DNA from: Mya arenaria
Taxonomy: Eukaryota; Mollusca; Bivalvia; Myida; Myidae
Length of the DNA: 64,000 bases
NCBI RefSeq assembly: GCF_026914265.1
Contig: NC_069125.1
Span: 26,697,595-26,761,594, forward strand
Direction of reading: 5' to 3'
Shown: in pieces, positions 48,237-60,599 of the stretch
Layout: every line of letters starts with the position of its first letter
How positions within the stretch are numbered: position 1 is the stretch's first letter
Notes under the pieces: model-generated
The model's database searches: none
The model's input: only the letters and a program-made list of their open reading frames with translations
What the model was told of the DNA's origin: nothing
Position numbers and translations under genes: made by a program

Positions 48237-48900
48237 GTGAAGGCCGTGCACACCATAGCAAGGCGTCTAAGAAGGATCTGGATAGTTTCGGGTAAGCCTA
48301 GCGGAAATGATACGATACTTACCACGAATACAAAATTGCCAAGCCAAGATGAAACGAGAAGAATATGACAATAAGTATCTAGATGAATTAAATCGTACAG
48401 CGGAATTAGATATAGGCACTATTGGAAAACCATAAAGCGGAAAAGTGGAAAGCGAACACAGATGTGCAGTGAACTATATGTTGAAAATGTTAAGTGTACT
48501 GGTGATGACGTTGCAGACAGGTTCCAGAAATATTTTGAATCTGTTTTCGACAATAATTATTCATTATCAAAAGAAGATAAAAAATATCATAAATTGAGTG
48601 AATACTATTCAAGAAATGACAGTACACCTGACTTATCACTTGTAGCTGACACTGGACTTGTAATAGCTTTTTTTCATAAGCTTTACACACATTTATTCTC
48701 GACAAGCATCACAGTACACAGTACAATGAAATCTTAAGTTATTACAGAAATTGAAGACGCTATGTAAACGTTGAAGAAACACAAACCACCCAGAATTGAC
48801 AATATATTCAACGAGTATGTTCTTTACAGTGAAGTAATTACAAAAGCCGCATAGCCGCAAGTATTTGTGTACGAATTTAATAGTTCATACAGCAGCAGAG
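48237..48900 (+). mobile_element. degraded LINE fragment (linker and start of reverse transcriptase)
   Basis: Plus-strand frames give, in order, KREEYDNKYLDELNRTAELD, then HYWKTIKRKSGKRTQ, then DDVADRFQKYFESVFDNN, then EIEDAM and TLKKHKPPRIDNI. This is the usual order in Jockey/CR1-like LINEs: the linker 'FW..ik..k', the 'ia..F..yF..vf' segment, and the first reverse-transcriptase block 'i..lk..kapG.D.i'. The pieces lie in different frames and contain stops, and the catalytic part is missing, so it is a dead 5'- and 3'-truncated remnant. The longest open frame is 48462-48737. Confidence 0.72.
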
Positions 48901-50620
48901 AGAATCTATAATTGAATATTACCGTAGTCTAAGATACTATACATACGCGCAACTATGAACAACAAACATACTGGGGTTGTTCTGAGCGCAGCTTGAAACA
49001 ACATGTAGGAATTAGTCTGTATAGGTTAGTACCCACTTATTAAATTTACTTTTATGTATGTTATGTTTGAAAACAATCTGTTCAAATTCAAAAGTGTTTT
49101 TTTTAATAAGCCTTGGTGTCATAATGTTTATCAAATGTGAACAAAAATATATTGAGAGAAACTTAACTTTGAAGACAGACAGATAAGCCACAATGTCGAA
49201 AGTATACATTTCGTTCATGCTGTGTTTAAAACTCGTTAAAAGTAAGACGATATTGACGGTCCGTTTATTTAAGACATTGATTATAAGTTTAACTCACGAA
49301 ATGGGTTGGTTTGACAGATCATATTGTTTCGTTTGAATAGGTTGAAATACTTGAACCATAGTCCTGAAAAAAAAATCCGATTTTGATACTGATTATCATG
49401 TTACAGTCACGATTTCAATTGGTCTTTTTAAACAATAATTGTGTATGGCTAACGATCAATAGCTCTAGCTTTAACTTAATTTATTATGAATTATGATGTA
49501 TGTATGGAAGTTTTAGTAGTTATACCAGTCGATCATTACGTTAACTTGGTAGTTAATCCACTATGGTTGGATAATTGAATGTAATTAGTTTGTCCAATTT
49601 CGTTATTAAAATATTACATAATTTTCGTTGGCTAATACTTTAGTACACGTCCATAGTAAATATTTAACTTGATCCGAGGTTTGAAATTATTTAAATGGTT
49701 GATTTTTGGATAAAAAAATCGACTGAAGGCGGACAACCCATCAGAGGATAAGCTTATATGGATTATAGCGGTTATTTAAACTTCTTATGAGTTGGCAATG
49801 GTTAAAAGCCAATAGTACACTTTTACTCAAGTAAATGGACCAAGAGCGTCATTTTCCATTAGACAAAAATTGTTTTGAACACTAAACTAGGTTGAAATCA
49901 AGTATCGGAGCATATGACTTTACAGGGAGCATAAGTAAAGCAATGCTACGAATCCCACGTATTCGAGCCTGTTGGAAAATTCTACCGGTGGTGTTCCTAT
50001 GTGCAACCTTTATTAACATCGCCATTGTCTTTGGAAGTGGCTAATATTGAAGTTATAATAGAATTCGGACAGTATATAACTATCTATATGAATCTGTCTT
50101 TTTAATGATAAATACTTAAATAGATAAATTCATATATGTTAAATTCTAGTTAAAATGATCTTATTTACCATTAATAATACCTCAGAGTTGTAAAGCGCAT
50201 GCTGAAAAAAAATCATATACAACATATATAAATCTTATTTATATTTATTTTAGAATTTCGAAAACTAAATTTTATATCATATGTGTTTATAATCTCCATC
50301 TCGTTAATACTTTGGTTGGTTTACAGTTAGCCAAAATGAGTATTGAATAGCCAATAAGTATAATATTATGATAATTAAAATTATCAACCAATTAAAACCT
50401 TTTAATTTGCAAACTTAAACAAAAAAACTTAGTTTTATTCAAGTGGCTGCAGATGTTCTTTAATTAAAAAAAAAGAAGAATTATTATTTGAAAATTAACT
50501 TACAATTGAGTACAGTATAGCAATATGGGTCAGTCGTAGGTAACATGCGACGATGAATATAACAGCGCAAACGACGCATTGCTCCCAAAGTGGGTTTAAC
50601 CATTGTTTCTGTAATTACAG
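48901..50620. other. no gene seen
   Basis: AT-rich sequence with scattered stops. Positions about 50300-50400 contain the TGGYYAAT-type repeat also seen at 4480-4720 and 32100-32210. Confidence 0.4.
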
Positions 50621-50747
50621 GTTATTTAACATTGTCCTGTACACTAAGGAAAAACATTTGCACAAGTATACAGCTGGGAAAACCATATTGGACGAGCTGT
50701 TAGACTACTTTCGATTTAAGCATCAAAGACGCCGCGAATGTTTTTGA
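50621..50747 (+). other. possible orphan terminal exon
   Basis: After a good acceptor ('ttgtttctgtaattacag') an open frame runs to TGA at 50747, reading LFNIVLYTKEKHLHKYTAGK and then ILDELLDYFRFKHQRRRECF. The composition is protein-like, but I recognise no family and find no partner exon. It may be a stranded exon of a lost gene or chance. Confidence 0.25.
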
Positions 50748-50861
50748 AACATGACTAAAACGAAGCAGAGGCAGTTCACCAACATTCCTAGTTTGAGGCA
50801 CTTGGATACAATCATTCTTTAGTTATTAAACGAAAAAGAATGTTTAGCTCAAATTCACCAC

Positions 50862-52660
50862 GACCTTGACCTTTGACCAACTGCCGTCAAAAAAGTTAGC
50901 ATGCTGGTCATGTTTAAGGGGTCTCTACTAAGTTCGAAGTCTCTAGGCCTATGCGTTTTTCATTTTATTGATAGGGAACTGCACTTTTTCAGCTTACGAC
51001 CACAACAACCCAATATACACAGGGTTAATCTGCTGGTTATGACCTGCCATCAACGTTTGAGAAACCTGGGTCTAGAGTTCTTCAGATATTGATCGGAAAC
51101 CGATTTTCAGCTTAAGGTCACCACCAACTTAACCTTTGATCCACTTAACATAAAATAATACGGTGCACCTACTGGTCATGACAAATCTTACTACCATGAT
51201 TGATGTCCCTGAGCAAAAGCGTTCTTTAAACCGATTTGACCCTCACTGACCACAAAGTGAATAGTGTTCATATCATATCAAGCCCAATCTACCTAGAAAA
51301 TAAAAGCTCCCTGGCCCTAAGCGTTCTTCATATATTGACCGGAAACTGATTTTCAGCTAATAGTTGTCTGAAGGTCGCCAAAAGGCTTTACCTATTGGTC
51401 GTGACCAACGAGCCTACAAAGTTTAAGAACTGTTGGCGTAAGCGTTCTTCAGATGGTGTCTTCCTGAAACCCCCACTTTTCAAATTTTGATAAAAAAAAG
51501 TGGGTGTTTCAGGAATTTTGCTTTTTCCAATTAACACCTTCCTACGGCCTTAGGTCAAATTATAGCTATAGTCTGTTTCTTAGGATAATTTAATAAAACA
51601 AGACAAGTTTTTTTTTACATTTATATCATCTTTTTTTGGATAATTTAATGGATTTTATTTAATATTATAATGTTAACTTATAAAAAATCTTCTTTTTTAC
51701 ATTAAAACAGGCAATATAATTGAACATTAATAAATTAATTATAGTTTTCTTCTTTTTTTTCAATATTTAATGGGTTTTATTTAATATTTTAATGTTAACT
51801 GGGACCCACAGTTGTATAATGATTCCAAATTGGCTTATCACCCTCAACCCACTGTACTTGTGCATTAGCCATTATGTTACATGTATCCAGGATAATCGTG
51901 TACACAAATGAAACTAAATTATATCAGTATCAATTTATATAAAAATTAATGGTCTTGTATCTTGTTTTTAATACATTAATTATCGCCTTTAATATACTCA
52001 AATAAATATTTATTTGTTTAGATATTGCTCAGTTGAATTTATATGAAACATCAAAGTATTCAAAAAGATAAACAGTAAACTTAAATACCAATAAATTAAC
52101 ACTATTGATTGCAAACTGTTAATCTTATTTCTTTAATAACATCATCATCGTGTATCAATTATCAGTTTTAATTAAGAAAACTGCTTGCAAACTGTTAATC
52201 TTGTCTTTTTCAATGTATCAATTATCAGTTTTAAACAATAACTAATATATTTTAAAAAAAGATCAAAGAAACATAATTAATCTTAATTGATATAAACTGT
52301 TATACTTTGATATAATAATAATTAATTGGCAATTCTGATTATTTAATATCAATATTAATTTATGGTCCTAATAATATTAATGTATTTAGACATAATTGAT
52401 CAAATCTTAAATTATAAATATTTTACATTTATATCTCCTTATGCAGCAAATATTATACCAATAGGTAAAACAGACTATAGTCCGTAACCATGGGTTACAT
52501 AAATTATAAGTGGGTGTTTCAGGAATTTGAAAAATACAAAGTGGGGGTTTCAGGAATATGAAAATTAGAAAGTGGGTGTTTCAGGAATAAACCCTTCAGA
52601 TATTGATTGGAAACCGTGGCGACGAACGGACGGAAAGAGGACCAGATTACTATAAGCTTA
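50862..52660. mobile_element. decayed tandem-core element, split by an AT-rich insertion
   Basis: Starts near 'gaccttgacctttgacc' (50861) and continues with about four degenerate units ('gtcatgacaaatcttac', 'gcgttcttcagatattgatc', 'ggaaaccgattttcagct'). The last unit is cut at about 51460 by an insertion and resumes at about 52590 with 'cccttcagatattgattgga', ending in a GAACGGACGGAAAG microsatellite near 52625. The plan is that of the 14351-15770 family, but older. Confidence 0.65.
51461..52587. mobile_element. 1.1-kb AT-rich foldback-like insertion
   Basis: Ends TTCCTGAAACCCCCACTTTT and 'aaagtgggtgtttcaggaa' form an inverted repeat. The left end is itself a hairpin (51461-51480 with 51497-51515), and the right end has three copies of GTGGG(T/G)GTTTCAGGAAT. 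Inner inverted repeats 'gctatagtctgttt' (51565-51578) and 'aaacagactatag' (52468-52480) frame an AT-rich core with no open frame. It sits inside the decayed element 50862-52660. The superfamily is unknown. Confidence 0.7.
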
Positions 52661-53296
52661 CCTTTGAGACACAAAAATCCCAGGTGCTATTATATTAATA
52701 AAATATAATTATAAACTTGAGGTATAATGTTTTTAGTAATGAGTTAAGTGTGACACAAGCTTTGGATGAAAAAGGGAAATGTTATAGTCTTCCAGTTTAT
52801 ATGGGGTATGAAAACACAACAGGAGTAAAAAAGGTTAATATATCAAGTTTAATGGCATAAACTTGAGCATTTATGATATTTAAAATCAATTCACATACGA
52901 TGGTCTGAATACACAAACTGTGCTGTATAGAGAGGAATGTTAGAAGTCCGTACAACAGAAGCATATTTATTAAATTTTAAATGTTTTCAATTAATTATGT
53001 AGCTGTTAGCTAAACGCTGTATACTGAACAAAAAGACGATTCATCTTAAGTGTCATAGAACATCAATACATCTGTTCCATCACCACAGTTTGCATCAAGT
53101 GTTTCTTAGATGCGAATGAAAGTGGATGAATATAATAGACCATTAAAAGTCGATAGTTGGTAAGGCGACATTGAATGCTCATTGAATGGCATCTGGCCCA
53201 AATGCAACGCCGCATTTATGATAATACAACCGTAGTGCATGCACATATCTGACCTATTAAGTGTTCAAAGAAACCGCTATGTTGTTTCAAATATGA

Positions 53297-53455
53297 AGAT
53301 TTATGCAAAAAGCTGCAGAAACAAGCTCAGTAGCAAAATATTTAAACATAAACCCGGTTTAATGACACTGGGTAAACGCCAAAGACATAGAACATAAATC
53401 ACAAACAAGAAACATAGAAGAACAGCACAAAACTCCATAAACAGCACAGTGTATA
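53297..53455 (+). repeat. dispersed repeat, copy 2 (pair with 6785-6960)
   Basis: Near-identical to 6785-6960, from 'aagatttatgcaaaaagct' to 'aaacagcacagtg'. Here it continues into a TA microsatellite (about 53459-53478) and then 'aaaactaggtatgtttatca'. Confidence 0.7.
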
Positions 53456-53728
53456 CATACTATATATATATATATATAAAAACTAGGTATGTTTATCAAT
53501 AATTCTTAGGTACCGCCTTGAAACGGTCAGTAAAATGTAAATTTCACTGGGGGTTTAAACCAGTTTATGTGCACAAATCTCACTCTTATCCCAACAATCC
53601 TTAATAAAGATAAAACACAAAAGGTAAATCTTATCAAAGTATGCATTAACTTGAGGAAACTTATCAATAAAACAAATAATAATAAACGTATAGGTAAATG
53701 AAGAAATCTTAAATGTTCGTATATTCTT

Positions 53729-53912
53729 CTAAACAAGTGTAGCTTCGTTTGGCAAATCGTTCTGTCCTTTATATCGCACATCACCAATGGAAAGAACAAT
53801 TCTATCATATAAGCGATTGCCTTTTACAGTTAATACACAGTCAATATCATGCGATCTGAAATTGAAAGGCTCGTACGGGAAAGAAGTGCCAAACGCGCTG
53901 TAATTTCTAGCA
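53729..53912 (-). other. possible orphan exon, CUB-like
   Basis: On the minus strand an acceptor ('ttcatgtgcag') precedes an open frame of about 60 codons to a stop, including SFPYEPFNFRSHDIDCVLTV and then KGNRLYDRIVLSIGDVRYKG. The pattern aromatic-Pro, then D-C-hydrophobic, then R-I-hydrophobic recalls the first half of a CUB domain. There is no second half, no partner exon and no clear donor. It could be an exon fragment of a lost gene; the assignment is weak. Confidence 0.3.
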
Positions 53913-54069
53913 CTGCACATGAATTTGAGTGAATAAATGTGATATGTATTAACTTTTAAATATAATGAGCATGTTATTAAGGTAAATGCCATATCGAAGC
54001 TCATATCAGTTATTTAATGAGCATTTGTTTTGTCATGAAACAGTTTTATTGTCCATTGATGGAGAAATA

Positions 54070-54646
54070 CTGATATTTGCTATTAAAGGCTCAGTGGCGG
54101 TATACTGCATAAATGATTAAGGGGATTGAGGGTCCTCATAAAATAATTATTTTGGCTAATTTTATTCTTGACCTTTACGTTAAAAGTTAACCTTAGGTCA
54201 CATCTTTAGGCGCTTCCCATAAAGAAAATATGTTTTGCTAAATTGAGATTAAAGCGGTGTAATTGGTGTAATTTTTGCATAATTAAATCATTATGTCTAT
54301 TATATTGACATGAACAGTTTGCTTTCGGTGCGCACCTTTGGGCGTTCACCGTCTTCCTTGGAGGTCTAAATTATGCTGCTTAAATGATTAAAGGCGGTTG
54401 GGTGTAGTCTCATAAGATTTGCTTTTGAAGTTTTACGGGCAGATCCTGGATTTGACGTTAGAGGGGGCATACCTTACGGGTACACCTTGAGGCGTGCGCC
54501 GTTTTCCCTGGAAACCCAAAATATGCTGCATAAATGATTTAGGGTTTTTAGAGTCCTCCAACAGTAATATTTTGGCTTATTTCAGTCTTGAACTATACAC
54601 TTATGTGTACTTAGTATTTGCTTATTCATATAGACATGAACAGTAA
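54070..54646. repeat. degenerate tandem repeat at the duplication border
   Basis: Three loosely repeated units share 'tactgcataaatgattaagg' / 'atgctgcttaaatgattaaa' / 'atgctgcataaatgatttag', 'gagtcctc' or 'gggtcctc', and 'gacatgaacagt' (about 54308 and 54633). The broken sulfotransferase copy starts directly after the last 'gacatgaacagtaa'. Confidence 0.6.
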
Positions 54647-55380
54647 ACCCATACACACGGTTATTTTCTTTTTATTTTGATAAATTGGTAGCTCCAGTAC
54701 CGTATTATTGGAAGACGGTTGGAAAAGAAATTTGAAAAACAGACCAGGCAGGGCGAATAAGGCGAAGTGTGGGCATGACATTACCTTTCCAGAATTTATA
54801 CAGTATGTGATTAAAACGTTGAATAATGGAAAAAGTGATCCTCATTGGAGTAGAATGGAAACCCTGTGCAATCCATGTGAAATAAAGTATAAGTTCACTG
54901 GAAAATTGGAAAAAAAATACCAGACTCTTTTAATATATAAGAAATTGAAGATGAACACGATGGCTGAGTTTTTATATACTAACGGTAGTGAGTCATATAG
55001 TGACGATGCAATTTTAGACAAAGTAAGGCAATCATTCAAATTTAAACCACAATATATTTCGTGTATAAACTTTCAAGAAGCGGTTTCTAGAAGTTGGAAA
55101 ACCCTTCAAATGAGAGGTATTATTGGCGATGACTCTCCACCAAAAGATATTGATGAACAATCGTTGTGAAAAGAATTGTTTGAAAGCGCCAAACGATCGA
55201 AACTGGAATCCACAAAAGAGACTCGAAGGAAAATGAAAAAGGACAGTTACCGAAAAAACTGGGCAGAATTATATAAGCATTTCTGATATAGAAGAGCTAA
55301 GGCATTTGTACGCGCGAGATTTTAAGATTTTCGGGTACAACGATACACCCGAAGATGTGTTCCAAGGAAGATCGCAAAAC
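54647..55380 (+). pseudogene. 5'-truncated sulfotransferase copy
   Basis: Matches the intact gene from 'acccatacacacggttattt' (44770 there) through its stop region. The first 770 bp of the gene region, including exon 1 and the PAPS 5'-phosphosulfate loop, are absent. A one-base deletion ('aaatttgaaaaac' for 'aaattttgaaaaac', about 54730) shifts the frame, a stop interrupts the ERSSWKE region (about 55167), and an insertion disrupts the SISDIEEL region. Long runs remain identical, so the copy is young relative to 45988-46225. With half of the substrate-binding site missing it cannot be active. Confidence 0.9.
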
Positions 55381-55520
55381 CTTGTCAAAATATGAAAGTC
55401 GATTCACAATAATCAAATGGTATAAATGCCATTACAAGTATTACATTTTTTGACAACTGTAAACACATCAACCATTGTCGGACACGGCTAATGACACACA
55501 TCTCGGCCAACTTTGTAGAA
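55381..55520 (+). repeat. duplicated 3' flank of the sulfotransferase, part 1
   Basis: 'aaaccttgtcaaaatatgaa' and 'gtattacatttttt' to 'aatgacacacatctcgg' match 45500-45700 after the intact gene, with small deletions. The duplication therefore covers non-coding flank and was made at DNA level. It breaks off near 55520 and resumes at about 57586. Confidence 0.8.
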
Positions 55521-55934
55521 ATCCGGTAAAGCGAAAGTGCCTATAGAGTTATATATGGAAAATATGGTCAAACAGTTCTCACGAATAGTCTTTCAACATA
55601 TCAACTCACTTCCTACATATATGTTAGGATAATTCTTGCCCTTGAATGATGGTTTTGTTTTAATTGTGTGTTATTTCTACATTTTGGTCCTTTTGAAGGG
55701 TTTTGTTTGTAAATATTACTTTGCTATTTAAAGTTATTCATAGACATCCGATCGCTTAGCTTCCAGCGGATTACGATGCAGATTTTTTTTCTCTTTCAAA
55801 TGCACTTTTGCAATTTTTTTTTTATCTTTTTTGGAACTTTTTAAACGTTTATTTAATTTGTTGAAAATTGATGCCCAGAGATCATGTACTCAAATGTACG
55901 ATATTAGGTTTATTGCCCATCCCGCAGCATATTA
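55521..55934. other. no gene seen
   Basis: AT-rich, T-run-containing sequence between the broken duplicate flank and the next repeat element. It has no counterpart after the intact gene, so it arrived with or before the insertion. Confidence 0.4.
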
Positions 55935-57585
55935 TTTTTAGCTCGACAATTCTAAGAATAAGGAGGGCTATACTACTCGCCCCGGCGTCGGCGTCCGGTT
56001 AAAGTTTTAGGGCAAGTTGGGATTTTTCACTTATAAATCTAATACCCTTCATTCAATTGACTTAATACTTCACACAGTTGTTCAGGGCCATCACATAATG
56101 AGGTTAGATAACTCCATATTATCATTTATACAAATTATGGCCCCTGATTGACTATGGAACTTAGGTTAAAGGTTTAGGGCAGGTTGGGATATTTATTAAT
56201 AACGTCTATGCCGTTCGTTCAATTGACTTACTACTTCAAACAGTTGTTCAGGGCCATCACACAATGAGGATACATAACTCCATATTATCCTTAATACAAG
56301 TTATGGCCACTGATTAACTTAGGTCAAGTTTTAGGGCAGGTTAAAGTTTTAAGGCAAGTTGGGATTTTTTCACTTATAAGTTCAATACCCTTCATTCAAT
56401 TGACTTAATACTTCACACAATTGTTGAGGGCCATCACATAATGAGGTTATGTAACATATTATCCTTTATACAAATTATGGCCCCCTGATTGACTATGGAA
56501 CTTAGGTTCAAGTTTTAGGGCAGGTTGGGATATTTATTGATAACTTCTATACCCTTCATTCAATTGACTTAATACTTCAAACAATTGTTCAGGATCAATT
56601 TTAATAAAAAAACTTCTATACCCATCATTCGATGCAATTAATACTTCGCGCAATTAATGACGACCATCTAACAATAAGGTCACATGACTCTATTTTAACC
56701 ATAAATACAAATTATGACCCTTGATTGTTTTCTTTTAATTTCGTTTGACAAGCACATTTTATATTCCTAACCAAATATTCATAAAAGGGAAGACAAGTTA
56801 TTTGAATGACTTGCGTCATTGTTCGGGCGGGCTGTTGGGAGGGCAGTGTCAAAGTCACCTTATGTATAGAATAATTTTAGCTAGGTTTGACATAAAGAGA
56901 CAAAACTTGGTATATATACAAAGAGTTTATGGAGGACTTTTATTGGAATGCGTTTGATGCCCCTAGGATCAAGGTCAAGGTTACTATTAATAGAAAAAGG
57001 GTTGGTATTGAATAACTTAAGTAAGGGTCTACATACTGTGACCAAACTTGGTATAGAGGAAAAAATTAGACCTTTCCTGAGATAGTGTTTTGGTCTACGT
57101 CAAGGTCACTGTTGCTAAAAATAGAAATATGGTAATTATGGATTAACTCAAGTAAGGGTTGGCATAGTGTGACCAGACCTGGTATATAGGACAAGTTTAT
57201 GCAGAGCTTTCATTGGATTGCCTTTGGCCCCCTGGGGTCAAGGTCACTGTTACTAAAAATAGATTACTGTTTTAGTTATGGTTGACATACTTTGACCAAA
57301 CTTGATATGTAGGAAGAGTTTATGGAGGACTTTCATCGGATTGTGTTTGGGACCCTTATGATCAAGGTCACTGTAACAAAAATAGAAGAAAGCAGATGAA
57401 ACTGAATCTCTTCTGACAATCATCAAAAAGCCCGGTTTTGTCACATCGGGGTTCTTGATTACTTTTTAATTTGATTTTTATTGCGTTTGACTGGCACTTA
57501 ATACATCATTGTTTTCACTTCTAAGTCAAAGCGGCGTAGTCGAGCGCGTTGTCTTACGACAGATCTTGTTATATAAATGATACTA
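55935..57585. mobile_element. tandem-core element inserted in the duplicated flank
   Basis: Begins 'agctcgacaattctaagaat', inverted relative to the right end at 15900-15938. Then come about four units of 160-240 bp ('ttcattcaattgacttaata', 'cagggccatcacataatgag', 'tacaaattatggcccctga'), followed by four to five units of about 110-170 bp ('tttatggaggactttcatcg', 'atcaaggtcactgt'). The right end carries 'gcggcgtagtcgagcgcgtt'. The duplicated sulfotransferase flank stops before it and continues after it, so it was inserted after the duplication. Confidence 0.72.
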
Positions 57586-57710
57586 TTTATTTGATGTGTT
57601 GTTGACATGTTTGCGGTCTTATACAAACGTGTATAATACTATAGTTGTTTACTCTTATTACTTTATAATAATTACGACTCAAATGAAATCAACAACATTT
57701 TAAAAGAATG
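57586..57710 (+). repeat. duplicated 3' flank of the sulfotransferase, part 2
   Basis: 'tgttgttgacatgtttgcgg', 'ttgtttactcttattacttt' and 'ataataattacgactcaaat' match 45730-45840 after the intact gene. It continues the alignment broken at 55520. Confidence 0.8.
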
Positions 57711-57839
57711 TTAACTCTTCAGTTTCACGCTGACTACACAACTGGTCCCTGACAACATAGTGACTAATTCATTCAAAATTTATCAACGGTAAAAATGGTC
57801 ATTATCCAACATATATGACCTCGAAAATGATAATGGCAT

Positions 57840-59250
57840 TATATGCAAGAAAGAGTTTTCTTACTTGATTTATTAAGTATTTACGATGGTCGAGTATCAA
57901 TGAATAAAGACTTAATACAAAACATCATGCAGTTGCTGAATAATGAAGTCGTTACCTTAAGAACCTTTACCAGAATTTCAAAGTTGAATAATAAGAGCCA
58001 TCAATTGCATTTTATGCATAATAGAGTTATCTTTCTTGATTATCAACCATAAGTATAGTGGATGGTTGAGTTTCTTTGTCAATGGTTTCAATGTAATACA
58101 CCAAGTTGTTGCTGAGTGATTATAGTATGTGTGCTCACATGCAAAACCTTAACCAGAAGTTTTATGTCAAATGATAAAGGGTGTTAATTTGCATTAAATG
58201 CATAAGAGTTATCTTACTTGATGAATTGAGTAGATTGAATGGACAAATGTCTAAAGTTTCAATGCAATACATGATGTAAAGCCTCAAAAATACATCATGC
58301 AGTTGCTGAGATATTAACTGATGTGTGCTTACATGTTTTGTGAGAATACTTTTCTGTCAAAATGTTTAGTAACTAAGAAGTTGTCCCATGCAATGGTCTG
58401 TGTGGGAGCCTTCAATATAATAGAACTCAAGGAAATCCCTTTTCATCGTTTCTCAATTTTTATTCACTAGCTGGAAAACAAACATATATTTAGCACACAA
58501 AATCGAACATCCACAGTGATTCAGTATACAGTGAAATATTCTCTTAGGTGGTCCTAACAACACGGCTGCCAATCAAGACTGATGAAAACAAGTCACAAGT
58601 AAAACGACAAAGTTATAGAAAAAACAAGGAATTACAAAAGTACAAATTACAACATATTTAAAGACATTACCAAGAGGTATGCACAAAGAGCATAAGTTGT
58701 CATTTGATAAAGAATCCATTTAGGATTACCAAACGATATTGGATCAAAGGTAGTGGGGATCAAATGAAGCCAAATAATATTATGGACCCACAAAATTATT
58801 TCAAAATGTAATAAATTATTAGACCCACAAAATTATTTCAAAATGTAATAAATTATTAGACAAGTATTGTTATGAAAACAGTCTAGAAACAGATTATAAT
58901 TCATAAATAATAAAATATGCATGTTGCATTTTATTCATATTTCCAAAATTAAAAAAAATCTTGTTTAACAGTTTTTCTTATAGAATTATGTCAAAAAGGC
59001 ACATGAAAATACATGCAAAACCTAAACCAGGATGTCTTAATTGAATTTTAAAGGTCCGTAGTTTGCATTATTTTCAAGATAGAGTTATGTCACTTGATTA
59101 ATTAAGTAGGTTGGATAGTTGGAAAAACTTGTATTCAGTTCCAGTGCAAAAAAAGAAGCATTTGCTGAGATGTTGACTTAAATGTACATGCATGCAAAAC
59201 ATTAACAAGAGTAGTAAAGCTCTCCTTAATTTTCAAATAGTTGAGCAATA
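57840..59250. mobile_element. relative of the 13482-15938 outer element, also interrupted
   Basis: Units at 57840-58335 share 'tataaagtctcaatg'-type, 'ttgctgagatattaac', 'aaaaccttaaccagaa' and 'agagttatcttacttgat' phrases with 13482-14350. The repeat is interrupted at about 58336-59015 by unrelated sequence and resumes ('acatgcaaaacctaaaccag') to a right end 'agtaaagctctccttaattt' near 59220-59250, equivalent to 15900-15938. A 37-bp direct duplication lies in the interrupting part (about 58783-58860). Confidence 0.65.
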
Positions 59251-60599
59251 AATTGTACAGTTCGGTGTTGGTATTTATTCATATAAAGGTATGGAATGAC
59301 TAAATAAAAGCAAAATTTGAAAACAATGCCACCAAAATGAACTCATAAAGGGGAACCCTTTAAGGTCACCTAGTGGCATTTAGTTACGCAACGTTTCTTG
59401 ACTTGTCGAATTTGTATAAAGTCTATGTGTTGATGATTAGTTTATTGAGTTTCTGACCAATTATGCTTGTTTTTTCTACTCATCATTGACTTATTTGTCT
59501 ACAGAAACTCTTAGATAAAATGGTCAAGTTTTTAAATTTAAGGGCCATAACTTGAATGAATAATTACAATGCAAACAGGCTGGTTGTCGAAAGCTTTCAA
59601 GACAATACGCCCATTTATATTATCACAACATTTGTTAAAGAACGGATATGTAAGAGAGCGGACAACATGATTATGGGGAAAGTTTTATTTAAGAGCCATA
59701 ACAATATACATGCAGTGTGTAGAATGCTACTAAAATATACATTTGATCGACCTAGGTCAATACTGTATGCCCATAAACATTTCAACATATTTTAGTAAGT
59801 GAGAAAGCAGAAACAGAGAATAATGTGCATTTTTGAAACAATGTCCATATCGCAGAGTGAGTGGTGCGATCCGATTGTGTATAATGCCCATACACGAGTA
59901 GTACAATACATGAAAGTGGGACACCAAAGAAGAGGTCGATTGACAAAAGGCAAAAGTGGTCAGTTATTAGAGGTGCAAAATTACTTAGTTCATTTCTGCA
60001 CAAACTATATTAATTGTATATTTCTACATTATGTACCTGTATGAGCCTTCAGCACAGCCAGAGCAGCAGTGGCTTTTTTCGGCCACATTCCACTCCTGTA
60101 AAAGTATACATTTGTCCACCTACTCAGGAAAAAAATCCCCCTTTTTTTAAAGGCCTAGTTTAAGCCTTCTATAAGTGACCACCCCCACTCAAATTGGTGT
60201 ACAGTACAAAACCTCTGTTGATCGGTCTTAATCTAATTGCCTGGTGCCATCGTATCAGATCTCTGATCTGAGTATCTTGCTGTGCAGTTTTGGATGTTTT
60301 ATTATGGAAATGGACCCTAAATGGCCCTGAGCCAATAAACAAATAAACAGGATATTGGCCTCTACTGTGACACCAGTACAATTAGCAGGAGATGCACAGC
60401 AGGGGATTATCATGCCAAACATTCCCAACGCTTCTCTGTGGTTTTCAGTCGATAAGGGGCGTAACTCATCACTAAATTAACCATATCTTTGAAACTACAA
60501 TGCCAATACCGTCAACAGCGATTCCTGTGAATTATTATATAATATAAAACTTCAAAGAATAAAAATTGCCAAACATGGAGTCTGTCCATACAATACTTT
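59251..60599. other. no supported gene
   Basis: Short open frames occur but none has splice support or family likeness. Phrases such as 'aagagccataacaatataca' and 'cgacctaggtcaatactgta' suggest decayed core repeats. Confidence 0.4.

Noticed and set aside
57520-57585. tRNA-like 'gcggcgtagtcgagcgcgtt' segment
   Set aside because: Box A-like only; no B box at the right distance, and it is the end of a tandem-core repeat element.
59556-60044. Two overlapping plus-strand frames of about 80 codons
   Set aside because: No family likeness or splice support; phrases suggest decayed repeats.
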